Positions 1 through 9,560 of a stretch of DNA of 64,000 bases are shown piece by piece. Both the position numbers and the translations under genes were made by a program. How positions within the stretch are numbered: position 1 is the stretch's first letter; each line of letters opens with the position of its first letter. The notes beneath the pieces were generated by a model. The model ran no database searches. It saw only the letters and a program-made list of their open reading frames with translations, and was not told the origin of the DNA. The stretch comes from Triticum aestivum (taxonomy: Eukaryota; Streptophyta; Magnoliopsida; Poales; Poaceae): positions 353,512,696-353,576,695 of the forward strand of contig NC_057808.1 of the NCBI RefSeq assembly GCF_018294505.1. The letters are read 5' to 3'.

Positions 1-1
1 A

Positions 2-1457
2 TGTCAGGATGACGCCAGCCCCCAGACCAGCCAACATTTTAGAGCCGTCAAAGTGCATAATCCAATTGGAGTATGCGCCGTACTCTTTAGGGAGTTCGGC
101 TTCTGTCCATTCGGCGACAAAATCAGCCAGTACTTGTGACTTAATGGCTCGTCGTGGTTTGTATATTATGTCGAACGGGAGGAGCTCAATAGCCCATTTG
201 GAAATCCGGCCGGTGGCATCGCGGTTGTTTATTATGTCGTTGAGTGGTACTTCAGAGGCCACCATGATTGAACACTCTTGAAAGTAGTGTCGTAGTTTCC
301 GGGGTTGAAGGTGATAGCCATATCTGGCATTGAAGGTGATAGCTGTATCGCTCCATGGATTTATTGCTGCCACGTGGCAGACTTCGGCAAGGCTGCGGAG
401 TGCTCGCTTACGCCTATTATTTGAGGCGAAGGTCTCGAAGACTGTCAGTACTGTATTGTTGTTCTCCACGGGATGGTGCTCTGCGGTATTGTTGATGAGG
501 AGATCTTCACCGCTCTTGGCCACCTGCCGGAGTACCCAACATGCTCTAAGGCTGTGTGTTGGCATTGTATCTGTTGTACTGTGAATTTTGCATGGCCCAT
601 TGAGCCATCCCTCCAATACGGTTCCACGCCTTGCAGTGGGCTTATGTTTCTTTGTAATTGGATCGGGTGACTTACGAGAGTGCACCCTTTTAGTTCGGAC
701 TGGGGGTTTTGTCAGAGCCAGAGGATCCCAAAATTTTGTTTGGGTTTTCCAGGCGCTTTCCATCGCACAGTACTTCCGTACTATGGCCGCCAAGTCAGCG
801 AAGTGTGCTATGTCACGGCGACTTATGGCGTTGAGGATTCCCTTGTCCGTGCAATTATTGCAAAAGAATGAAATTGCGTCTTCCTCGCGACAGTCCTTAG
901 CCTTGCTCATTACAAGGAGGAATCTGGCCCAATAGTGGTGTACTGTCTCCTGGGGCTCTTCTCTAATGTTGGAAAGATCACTTATATCTGGGTGGGTGGG
1001 TAGATTTAGATCCGAACCCTGACCCGATCTGAGACCCAGGGGTGGAAGAGTTTCTGAGCTTGGAAGTTCGGGCTCCAGGATATTGCCCAATAGGTCTGGC
1101 CCGCTGCCTGATTCTAGGTTCAAGGTTTGGGCCATGTCCTCCCGTAGATGGGTATCCAGCTCGGAGAGCTCGGGAATCCGGACATAGTTTGTCCTCAAGA
1201 TAGAGGAAGAATCGCCGCATTGCTCCTCCACCACCGCTATCTGATGGGTGACCGGCGGAGAGTTAATCTCCCGTTGGTCGGGTTTAAGCCCAATCCGATC
1301 ATTGTCCGTAGCGACTCCCAAAGCGGCGATGTGATCCAAGAGCTCGTTCAAAGAGGAGAGCTCCATTGGATCCATCTTCTCGGTGAATTCCGAGCCGACG
1401 TGGAGGCTGTTTTCGATGACCCGAGAAGTCATCGTCGGTGCAGCAGCCGAACGGGCG
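2..1457 (-). CDS. gag::RNase H fusion polyprotein, partial (protease and RT core absent)
   Basis: Starting at the ATG at 1457 (MTARSAAAPTMTSRVIE...), translation on the minus strand has no stop for 485 codons to the window edge. Codons 1-160 are an acidic N-terminal region. About 165-300 is a gag-type segment (EPQETVHHYWARFLLVMSKA, CNNCTDKGILNAISRRDIAH) with family-typical spacing. After ...WSDTAITFN, which in relatives precedes the aspartic protease, the frame passes directly into the end of RT and the RNase H connection (RKLRHYFQ, NRDATGRISKWAIELLP, LADFVAEWTE) and the RNase H start (MHFDGSKMLAGLGAGVILT). Protease and RT catalytic core are therefore deleted in frame. Two 14-bp copies of TTGAAGGTGATAGC (305-318, 330-343) mark the joint. 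In the element's life cycle gag would coat RNA in cytoplasmic particles; such a fusion would need enzymes in trans. Whether it is expressed is unknown. Confidence 0.8.
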
Positions 1458-1594
1458 GTCATGACGAAACCGCCTAGTAGGAGAGTTTGGCCTACAGCCA
1501 GGGCTCCCCCAGAGGTGATGTTGTCCTTGACAACAAGGCGAGCAATCCAGACCTTATGATGACGGCACGGTGGAACTCTCAATGAAAGCACCAA

Positions 1595-2066
1595 TGTCGG
1601 TGTCAAAAATCGGCGGACCTCGGGTAGGGGGTCCTGAACTGTGCGTCTAAGGCGGATGGTAACAGGAGGCGGGGGACATGATGTTTACCCAGGTTCGGGC
1701 CCTCTCGATGGAGGTAATACCCTACTTCCTGCTTGATTGATCTTGATGATATGAATATTACAAGAGTTGATCTACCACGAGATCGTAGAGGCTAAACCCT
1801 AGAAGCTAGCCTATGGTATGATTGTTGTTGTCCTACGGACTAAAACCCTCCGGTTTATATAGACACCGGAGGGGGCTAGGGTTACACAGAGTCGGTTACA
1901 TGGGAGGAGATCTACATATCCATATTGCCAAGCTTGCCTTCCACGCCAAGGAGAGTCCCATCCGGACACGGGACGAAGTCTTCAATCTTGTATCTTCATA
2001 GTCCAACAGTCCGGCCAAAGGATATTGTCCGGTTGTCCGAGGACCCCCTAATCCAGGACTACCTCA
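1595..2066 (-). repeat. 5' LTR of element A (472 bp)
   Basis: Runs TGTCGGTG...CTACCTCA on the plus strand, that is TGAG...GACA in element sense, with TG/CA termini. It resembles the LTRs of element D in ends, length and landmarks (GGTAACAGGAG, TTTACCCAGGTTCGGGCCCT, a TATATAAACCGGAGG box on the minus strand near 1860), but is clearly a separate copy or family. Confidence 0.85.
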
Positions 2067-4805
2067 ACCCACACCTGTTGTTATTCTCCAGGGACGGCAA
2101 ACGAGTCTTCCCTGGCTCCGTGTCGTTCCCTTCCTAGGCCTCGCCGTCGTCCACCGCCCTGGTGCTCTTGGCGCGGCCTGGTCAACGTGGTCAATGAACG
2201 ACATCCATTGGAAGTGGACTGTACGTGGAGAGGCTTACAGCTGGGTCCACGGCCGCACACAAGGAAATGCCTCCTTATTATGCGCAAAATAATGATTACT
2301 CCACCTGACAGCTAGGACCCACGGGAAGGGCTTTTGTATTTCGCGAAAAAAACGTTCCCCCGCTGACAGGTCGGACCCACCAGCTATATCTTCGCACGCA
2401 AGGAAGTGCCTCCTTATGACGCACAAAAAAATGAATACCCCCCTGCTAGCTGGGACCCACCATGGTGGGTGTCTGACTTGTGGGCCTACTAAGTTGACGG
2501 GGACAAAGGGATTTGTCAACTTAGTCAATATGAACGATTCTAGCTCCAGTGACCGTACGATGTCCATCCAACGGCCATAGTGCTTCTTCAACCTCTGGTC
2601 TTCTTGCTCCAGCCGCCCAAAGCAGCGCCGGTCGTGCCGCCTGCTCCTGCCTACCATGGCCGGCTGTGCTGCCGCGGAGTCCTCACCGCCCCATACTACT
2701 CCCACTGCTGGCCAGGCCATCCCTCCACTCACCCACACCCCCAGTTATTCTGCGGCGACGGCAGCCTCACACTGCAGCCGAACCAGTGAACCCTCGTACT
2801 CCTCTCTGCGTGGGCATCCACTGCCGCGTCTTCCCCGGCTCTGCGTCGTCCCCTTCCTAGGCCTCGTCGTCGTCCACCGCCTTGGTGCTCTCGGCGTGGC
2901 ATGGTCAATGTGGTCAACGACCGACTTCCATCGGAAGAGTACTGTGCGTGGAGAGGCTGACAGCTGGGTCCATGGCCACAGCCCAGTTTTTTTGTGATTT
3001 GCCAAGTAAGTCGCTTTGTCAGGCCTGTTGGGCTGCAAATCTTTCAAGACGAGGAGAGCTTCATTCGGCTGGCCGAGAAAATGGCCTATCAGTAATGAGA
3101 AATGGGCTGTACATTTTTAAAACACATCAAACCGACAATTAGTTTCAAATTTCTTTCTTCATTTCGAGATTTTAAATTGCATTGATTTTTATGTGTGGAC
3201 AATTTGTTGGATTTTATATTGATATACATTTATTTTTAAAACCAGTTTGAATGTGACTCGAAATTTCGGGATTAAAAACAGTTCGGACCGCACAGAAATA
3301 TGCAAAATTTTGTATAATTTTTTAACCGTGGCCACAATATGGGCTATAATGCTAACAAAAAGAATACGGGCTCCAAAAAAACCTTAAGAATTAGCAAATG
3401 GGCTATAAATTATTAGAAATAATGGCAGATGGGCTGTATGATGTTTTCCATAGATTTGAGGCTTTCCTAAAAAAAGGTTGACGCACAAGCAGTGACTGTT
3501 GGATGTCCATCCAACGGCCATCGTGCTTCTTCAATCTCTGCTCTCCCTGCTCCAGCCGCTCAAACAAGCGCCGGCCGGACTGCCTGCTCCCTCCTCCCCG
3601 CGGCTAGCTGTCCCGCCACGCAGGCCTCACCGCCCCACCGTACTCCCATCGCTGGCCTAGCCATCCCTCTACTCACCCACACCTGTTGTTATTCTTCGGC
3701 GACGGCAGACGAATCAGTAAACACTCGTACAGCCGTACTCCGCTCCGCGTGGGAAACAACTGCCGAGTCTTCCCTGGCTCCGTGTCGTTCCCTTCCTAGG
3801 CCTCGCCGTCGTCCGCCGCCCTGGTGCTCTCGGCGCGGCCTGGTCAACGTGGGCAACGACCAGCATGCATCTGAAGTGGACTGTACGTGGAGAGGCTGAC
3901 AGCTGGGTCCACGGTCGCACGCAAGGAAATGCCTCCTTATTATGCGCAAAATAATGATTCCTCCACCTGACATCTGGGACCCACCAAAAGGGCCTCTGTA
4001 TTTCGCGAAAAAAATGTTACCGCCGCTGACAACTTGGACCCACCAGCTATATCTTCGCACGCAAGGAAGTGCCTCCTTATTACGCACAAAAAAATGAATA
4101 CTCCCCCTGCTAGCTGGGACCCAGTACAGTGGCAGGCTGACTTGTGGGCCTACTAAGTTGACGGGGATGGAGGGCTTTGTCAACTTAGTCAATATGCACA
4201 ATTCTAGATCCAGTGACCGTACGATGTCCATCCAATGGCCGTAGTGCTTCTTCAACCTCTGGTCTTCTTGCTCCAGCCGCCCAAAGCAGCGCCGGTCGTG
4301 CCTCGTGCTCCTGCCTCCCGTGGCCGGCTGCGATGCGGCGGAGGCCTCACCGCCCCCTACTACTCCCACCGCTGGCCAGGCCATCCCTCTACTCACCCAC
4401 ACCCCCTGTTATTCTGCGGCGACGGCAGCCTCACAATGAAGCGAACCAGTGAAACCTCATACTCCTCTACGCGTGGGCATCCACTATCGCGTCTTCCCCG
4501 GCTCCGCGTCGTCCCCTTCCTAGGCCTCTCCATCGTCCACCGCCCTAGTGCTCTCGGCGCGGCGTGGTCAAGGAACGGCTTCCATCAGACATGGACTGTA
4601 CATGGAGAGGCTGACAGCTGGGTCCACGGCCGCAGCAAGGAAGTGCCTCCTTATTACGCGCAAAATAATTATTCCTCCACCTGACAGCGGGGACCCACCG
4701 GACGGGCCACCGTATTTCGTGAAAAAAAGTTTCCCCCAGACTGCTGGGACCCACCAGCTACATCTTCGCACGCAAGGAAGTGCCTGACAGTCGGGACCCA
4801 CCTGG
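2067..4805. repeat. Tandem array of ~0.72 kb units, unclassified
   Basis: Similar blocks recur in direct orientation. Unit starts with the phrase GTGACYGTNNGATGTCCATCCA lie near 2548, 3491 and 4211; a partial unit lacking its start occupies 2067-2547. The complete unit 3491-4211 is about 721 bp; the copy at 2548 is cut near 2994 and the last fades near 4805. Each unit holds several GGGACCCACC motifs, the pair GCAAGGAARTGCCTCCTTAT, and a GC-rich stretch giving long but unconserved open frames. Short ORFs here differ between units and carry no recognisable domain, so no gene is called. Possibly a captured promoter-like fragment or part of a DNA transposon; family not recognised. Confidence 0.7.
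2995..3490. other. AT-rich segment interrupting the tandem array
   Basis: About 0.5 kb of AT-rich sequence replaces the second half of the unit that starts at 2548. It has repeated ATGGGCTRTA phrases (near 3104, 3350, 3400 and 3430) and A/T runs, and no coding potential. It may be a small insertion or a different version of the repeat; clear terminal repeats or TSD were not found. Confidence 0.5.
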
Positions 4806-5157
4806 TCGAAGCGTACGTAGTGTTTTCATTCTGGTCGCGAACGTGTACGTACATACTGGTCGATGTAGAGGCGCACACGTGTCGTAGTAGAGGCGCGCAC
4901 ATAGCATGTACACGTACGTACAGCGGCCAGGGTGCAAGAAAGTAAATACGGCCACGTACATACATACGGGCGGGGTCTCGAACGCCTACTCGCGCGTACG
5001 TATGGCCAGGGCTCGTGTACATGGCTGGGTCGAAACGGAGAAACAGCGTCATTGTCGTGTTCATGGGGAGCCAACGGAATGCGTCATGTTCATCGGGAGG
5101 AAACGGAACGCGTGGGAGCCAACCGGCTTAGACGGAACAGCCGATGGAAACGAGGCC
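4806..5157. other. CGTACG/GTAC-palindrome-rich patch, no gene
   Basis: Between about 4810 and 5010 the six-base palindromes CGTACG and ACGTAC and the tetramer GTAC recur many times (near 4814, 4843, 4848, 4910, 4954 and 4996), with two copies of GTAGAGGCGC(A/G)CAC. After 5030 it grades into GAAACGGA repeats that lead into the minisatellite. Open frames crossing it continue into the repeats and are not considered genes. Confidence 0.5.
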
Positions 5158-5410
5158 TGGCGTACCGCAGAACGGAGGAAACGGTCTTGTGTTCGACCGG
5201 CCAAGTTCGAAATGGGATCCTGTTCATCGGGAGGGGTCTGGCGTACCGCAAAACAGAGGAAACGGACCTCCTACGGTCGAAACGGGGGTCCTGTTGATCG
5301 GGAGGGGTGTGGCGTACCGCAAAATGGAGGAAACGGACTTGTGTTGGAGCGCTACGGTCGAAACGGGGGTCCTGTTCATCGGGAGGGGTGTGGCGTACCG
5401 CAAAACGGGA
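5158..5410. repeat. Minisatellite 1, 71/81-bp units
   Basis: The phrase TGGCGTACCGCARAA begins at 5158, 5239, 5310 and 5391, giving spacings of 81, 71 and 81 bp. Each unit continues with GAGGAAACGGAC..., a GTCGAAACGGGGG-like stretch and CCTGTTSATCGGGAGGGG. The alternation of two unit lengths suggests a higher-order structure. Long open frames across it on both strands follow from the repeat's lack of stops and are not credible genes. Confidence 0.75.
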
Positions 5411-5895
5411 CTCCACGGGATACTGTTCATCTCCACCGTCGACCCCCTCCAGCCTCCACGGGCTACTGTTCATCCACCGTCGACCTCCTCCAGCCTCCAC
5501 CTGCGACTGTTCATCAACGGGCTGATGTTCATCCAGCCTCCACCGCGCGCTACTCCACCGGCTACTGTTCAACCAGCCCTCTCCACGGGCTCCTATTCAA
5601 CCACCCCTCCACGGGCTACTGTTCATCCTGCCCTCCACCGTCTACTGTTCATCCTGCCCTCCACGGGGGTGGTCCTGTTCATCCTGCCCTCCACGGGGTC
5701 CTGTTCATCCAGCCCCAACCGGCTCGAACGATCGGGGTCCTGTTCATCCACACCCACCGGGAACTGTTCATCCAAACCCCCCAGCAACGCTCACTGTTCA
5801 TCTAGAGGCAACGCCACGGGGTCCTGTTCATCCACCCCCACCAGGAACTGTTCATCCAAACCCCCCAGCAACGCTCACTGTTCATCCAGAGGCAG
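5411..5895. repeat. Minisatellite 2 built on a CTGTTCATC core
   Basis: The core (A/C)CTGTTCATC(C/T) or a one-base variant occurs about 15 times in direct orientation, separated by CCTCCACGGG-type and CCAGCC-type fillers of 12-30 bp. The last part is an 84-bp direct duplication starting at 5737 and 5821. A few more cores lie in minisatellite 1, so the two arrays share a component. Clustered direct short repeats are known from subterminal regions of CACTA transposons, but no CACTA terminus is visible. Confidence 0.7.
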
Positions 5896-5913
5896 CATCG
5901 ATCGGCTTCAGTT

Positions 5914-7680
5914 ATGCCGCCCAGAGGGGCATCCCCGGCAAGGGCATCCACCACCGAGCCCACGCATATGGCGGAGGATGAGGCGAGCTTGGGTGCCGGT
6001 GGTTCTGCCCTGGGAACGAATGCTGGCGGGGAGGGCGCCACTTCTTCCCAGCTCGGTGCGGGTAGGTTGTTTGCTTCCCGTCCCTGTTCTTTCTTCTTAT
6101 TTTTGAACCTTGATCTTGGCCCCGTCTCATTCCCCTTCTTGGTATCCAGACCCTTCCTCGGCGGACCGGGAGGATATTGACATTGTCATCGAGGAGGTCG
6201 CCAAGGACGCCGAGGCTGAGTCCGCCAAGACCGCCGCTGAGGAGGCCGCCAAGGGGCCAGCCGGGGAGGCCGGCAAGGCCACTGCCGAGGAGGCCCACAA
6301 GGGGCCTGCCGGGGAGGGGGTGGTTGACGACCAACCTTCCTCCTCGGCTGCCCCTGGCCCGGGCAGGTACTTGAAGGTGGGCGACGACCTGTTCGTCCAC
6401 CTCCCAGGGACGGCGAGCACCAGGGCGCCAACCGAAGGGGAGGTGTTCAATGACGAGGCGCTCGCCACCGCCGGGCTTCAGGTTGTTGATGAACCGAGCG
6501 CCAGAGGTGGTGGTTCCCAAGAGGAACATCTTCTTCGGGCCATGAGCGTCAACTTCTAGAAGCTCCAGGTGCTCCACCGTGCCCGCCTGGACAAGGCAAA
6601 ATCCAGGATGGCGGCGGCAGACAAGGCGGGGGCGGATCTTGAGGAGCGTGTCGCCGGGACGCAGGCCTGATTCCGCGAGGCCCACAAAGAACTGAGGTTT
6701 GCCCAGGGTTTGCTGGCTGAGCACAAACAGGAGCTCATCCTGAAGCAGGCTGACGTCGAGAAGGCCCAGGAGGCGGCGAAGGAACAGGCCGCCAAGGACG
6801 AGGCCGCTTGGCAACATCACCAGGCTCTGCTGAACTCCTAGGAGGAGGACCTTGCCGCCCGTGAGGAGGCGCTCGCCGCCACGCTCCATGGCAAGGATGA
6901 GGAGGTCGAGAAGCTTGTCGTGCAGCGGACCCAGGAGCTGGAGCAGAGGCACAAGGAGGCACTCAATGCTCAGGCCCTGGTCCATGCCGACAAGGTGAAG
7001 GAGCTGGAGCTGGAGCGGGAGGAGCTGAAGAAGGTGGCCTCGGAGCTAACGAAGGAGAGGGACATGGCCAACCGTTCTTTGGCGGATGCCCAGGCCATAG
7101 TCTCCGACAATGCCAAGCTGCTCTCCGAGGCCAACAACTCCATCAACGACTTGACATTGAAGCTGGACAGCTTGGAGGGGAAGCTTTCGGAGGCTGGGGC
7201 TCATGAGGATACCCTGAACAAGGCCCTGGAGGACGAGAAGCAGCTGCGGAGCAACGACGCTGCCAACCACGAGGATTACGTAAAGAGCGTAAACCTCTGG
7301 ATTAGCTGCCTCGTCGACGTCGCGGGAAACTCACCGCCCAGCTAGCCGTTATGGGCATGCCGGACGTCAGGCTCTCCCAGGAGACGACTGTAAGCCCCAA
7401 GGCCAGGCTGACCCTGTTCTTCGAGCGCATCCTCGACGCCCTGGAAGAGCTCCGCTCCAACCGAGCAGCCCATCTGGCCAAAGAGGCCCGGAAGCAATGC
7501 CGGGGGGCCCTGACCAAGGTCCTCACCAAGGTAGTGTTCTAGAACCCCAGCGTCGACTTCGCCAACGCGCTGGAGAGCTTGCCAGAGGGTGTTGACCTTG
7601 CGGCGCTCGAAGAGCGTATCGAGCCCATCATCAGCCGCATCGATGGACTCAAGAGGGTGGAGGGCCAGAGCCGGGACTAG
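5914..7680 (+). pseudogene. Antisense coiled-coil gene of Gypsy element B, C-terminal part, decayed
   Basis: Lies on the strand opposite to B's retroviral sense. The reading frame from ATG 5914 (MPPRGASPARASTTEP...) joins across a GT-AG intron (6062-6149, phase 1) to DPSSADREDIDIVIEEVAKD and an Ala/Glu/Lys-rich region. Stops follow at about 6557, 6668 and 6838. The remaining frame is strongly coiled-coil in style (KVKELELEREELKKVASELT near 7000; SLADAQAIVSDNAKLLSEAN near 7080). A final block (GMPDVRLSQETTVSPKARLT near 7355; ALEERIEPIISRIDGLKRVE near 7600) ends at TAG 7678-7680. It resembles C-terminal parts of the 'putative gypsy type transposon' antisense proteins of grass Gypsy elements. 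Function unknown; the N-terminal half is missing. Confidence 0.7.
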
Positions 7681-8335
7681 GCACCCCGTTTCTCATCGCC
7701 GCTGCGAGTTCATGACCAAGACGATTTTATCTTAAGTTAGAACCGCAGCAACAATTGATGTAATATAACTCTGCAGCACTTTTTAAAACGATGCATGCTA
7801 TTTTCCTGATCGATCTTTCTTGGTATGTACGCCCTACGCTTAGTTGGACAGGCTTGCCAGCGTGTAAACCCAAGCTGCGGCGCTTCGAGGACGGATCCTT
7901 AGCGGCCTGCCGGGTGTGCTAGCTGCCGAGCAAACCACCTTACCGCTATTAGTGCGGCCGCTTGAACTGTTGAGCGGACTCGAAACAGGACAAGGGCGTT
8001 GCCAATAGCGGATAGGCCACCCTGCAGATCTCAACGCGGCCGCTCGAACTGTTGAGCGGACTCGAAAAAGAACAAGGGCGTTGCCAATAGCGGGAGGGTC
8101 CCATCGCGTGCAGGTTTTCCATACAAAGAGCGAGATCTTTCGAGGAAAATAACTTTATAAAAGAAAAGGGTATTACTCAAAGTTTTGCGCGACTTAGCTT
8201 TTTGCGGCCACGCAGATGATCGTTGCTGTCGTGGACGGCAACAGAGCGTGGCTGATTGAAGTCGCCTTCTCTTCTCGGGCCACCGCGACGAGGGAGTCAA
8301 TAGGTTGGCTCCAAAACCGGATTTTCACAGCTTGT
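7681..8335. other. Non-coding interior of element B with an 82-bp direct repeat
   Basis: No conserved frame is seen. A ~58-bp segment beginning GCGGCCGCTYGAACTGTTGA occurs at 7954 and again at 8036 (period 82 bp) with a few differences; both copies end in GGGCGTTGCCAATAGCGG. The segment 7681-7830 is the 3' flank of the antisense gene. The segment 8216-8335 corresponds to the retroelement leader next to the primer-binding site. Confidence 0.6.
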
Positions 8336-8355
8336 GCCCCCTACCTGGTGCGCCA
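8336..8355 (-). promoter_or_regulatory. Primer-binding site of element B
   Basis: On the minus strand TGGCGCACCAGGTAGGGGGC follows the LTR end after a 4-base spacer. Position and form are those of a tRNA primer site for minus-strand synthesis. The tRNA was not identified. Confidence 0.6.
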
Positions 8356-8359
8356 AAGA

Positions 8360-9560
8360 TGTCGGTGGAAACGACACCTATGGCATCACAGGGGATCCCT
8401 TCTATGGTCGGCGGGTGCGGGGCTGTGGAAAGAGCGGGTTCAAGAGATCAACACGGGAAATTTATCTAGGTTCGGGCCGCAAGTGATCCGTAATACCCTA
8501 CTCCTGCTGGCTTGTGTTTATCTGGTGTTCTTGGACTAGCTACAAGGCGTGCGGGGTCCAAAAAGTCCGAATCCTCTCTCAGTACGCCGCGGGCCTCCTT
8601 TTATAGTCAAAGGGGCTGCCACAGTGGCACACAGGAGCTGGAAAGTTGTACAGTAGTCGAGTTTATCTCTGGCACCGTAGGACGAAACGCATTAAATGCG
8701 CTACTTAGGTGTCCTCTTACTTTATCAGGGACGGTAACGAGGCCCGTCCCGTCCGTCGTTGGTTCACCTTGCTGTGACACACGTCCAGGCCAACGAGGCG
8801 TGCAGCGCCATGTAGGCTGGGAGGCTGCTGAGCTGGTGTGGTGGCAGGGTCTTCACGAAGATCTGCATGCCACCACGTAGGTTCTTGACTAGTTGGGTTA
8901 GGAGCCACGTACTGCCACGTGGGTACCTGCTTTAGTTGGTGGGTCGGCCGCTGAGCTGGGGCGGCGACGGGGCGGCAAGGCCTTGCCGCGATCTTGCTGA
9001 TATTCCCGGCAAGGGTCTTGCCGGGGCCTTGTGGGCGCCCTCGGCAAGAGTCTTGCCAGGGCCTCATGGGCATCCTCGGCAAGAGTCTTGCCGGGGCCTC
9101 GTGGGTATCTTCGGTAGGGGTCTTGCCGGGGCCTCGTGGGCATCCTCGGCAAGGAGCCTCGTTGTTGTCTTGTTTTCTGGTTCCTACCTAGGCCTTGCAG
9201 GCCCTTTGTCTTCAGAAAGATCTGCATGCCACAATGGAGGCGCCTCCCGAGCCTTGGTTCCAATGTGGTTGATGGCGTTGGAACTTTTAGACTCAAGGGT
9301 GGCGGCCCCGTTGGTGTTGGGAAAGTTGCCCCGGCAAGGCTCTTGCCTGGGCCGTGAAGGCCGCCCTAGCAAGGGCCTTGCCGGGGGAGTCTCACCTCGC
9401 CCCTCTGCTCTTCATGCTTCTGGTTTTGAGAACGGCTCTGGTAGTCTTGTGACTGTGCTTCCTCTTCTGTCCCGCCAAGCGCGGCTGCGGGTGCGTGGCT
9501 GCGACTGCCCGCGCATAAGTAAAGGGGTGCAAAAAGGACCCCTACTATTGTACACTGACA
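8360..9560 (-). repeat. 5' LTR of element B (1201 bp)
   Basis: Minus-strand ends TGTCAGTGTA...CCACCGACA. The U3/R part includes a 35-bp tandem array (9007-9160) and several CGGCAAG...CTTGCCG hairpins (for example near 8972, 9330 and 9368). The duplicated phrase GAAGATCTGCATGCCAC or near variants occurs near 8858 and 9219. Long open frames on either strand inside it follow from GC-rich repeats and are not genes. Confidence 0.8.
9007..9160. repeat. 35-bp tandem repeat, each unit a hairpin
   Basis: The motif CGGCAAG or CGGTAGG starts at 9007, 9042, 9077, 9112 and 9147, an exact 35-bp period. Two of the units contain CGGCAAGA-G-TCTTGCCR, an 8-bp stem with a one-base centre; the others carry near matches. 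Between stems lies GGGCCTCGTGGGCATC. Confidence 0.85.

Larger units (their letters stand above)
1..2066 (-). mobile_element. Gypsy LTR retrotransposon A, 5' end only (runs off the left edge)
   Basis: Read on the minus strand the order is 5' LTR (2066 to 1595), a short leader, then a gag reading frame running off the window. The LTR ends are TGAGGTAG...CCGACA on that strand, and the base after the LTR starts a TTGGTGCTTTCATTGAGAG primer-binding-type stretch also found beside the LTR of element D. The LTR and gag style are those of a large Triticeae Gypsy group. The 3' LTR lies outside the window, so no TSD can be checked; the bases after the LTR at 2067 are ACCCA. Family name not assigned. Confidence 0.85.
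5896..9560 (-). mobile_element. Gypsy LTR retrotransposon B, truncated, with antisense gene
   Basis: In minus orientation: 5' LTR 9560-8360, primer-binding site 8355-8336, about 650 bp of leader or inter-gene DNA, then the relic of an antisense gene (5914-7680) cut off at about 5896. No gag, protease, RT or integrase and no 3' LTR remain. The element entered element C: C's ORF is open up to 9561 and B's LTR starts at the next base. The bases after the LTR (9561-9565) are CAACC; the other TSD copy is lost with B's left end. Confidence 0.8.

Noticed and set aside
4906..5805. 299-codon plus-strand ORF and a 320-codon overlapping one across the minisatellites
   Set aside because: The open frames follow the repeats, occur in several frames at once, and have low-complexity products without domains.
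5912..6985. 357-codon minus-strand ORF
   Set aside because: It is the shadow of the antisense coiled-coil gene of element B: the GC-rich coding strand lacks stops on its complement. It also crosses the intron.
9007..9160. 35-bp repeats as a CRISPR array
   Set aside because: No unique spacers; the period is entirely repeat, within an LTR.
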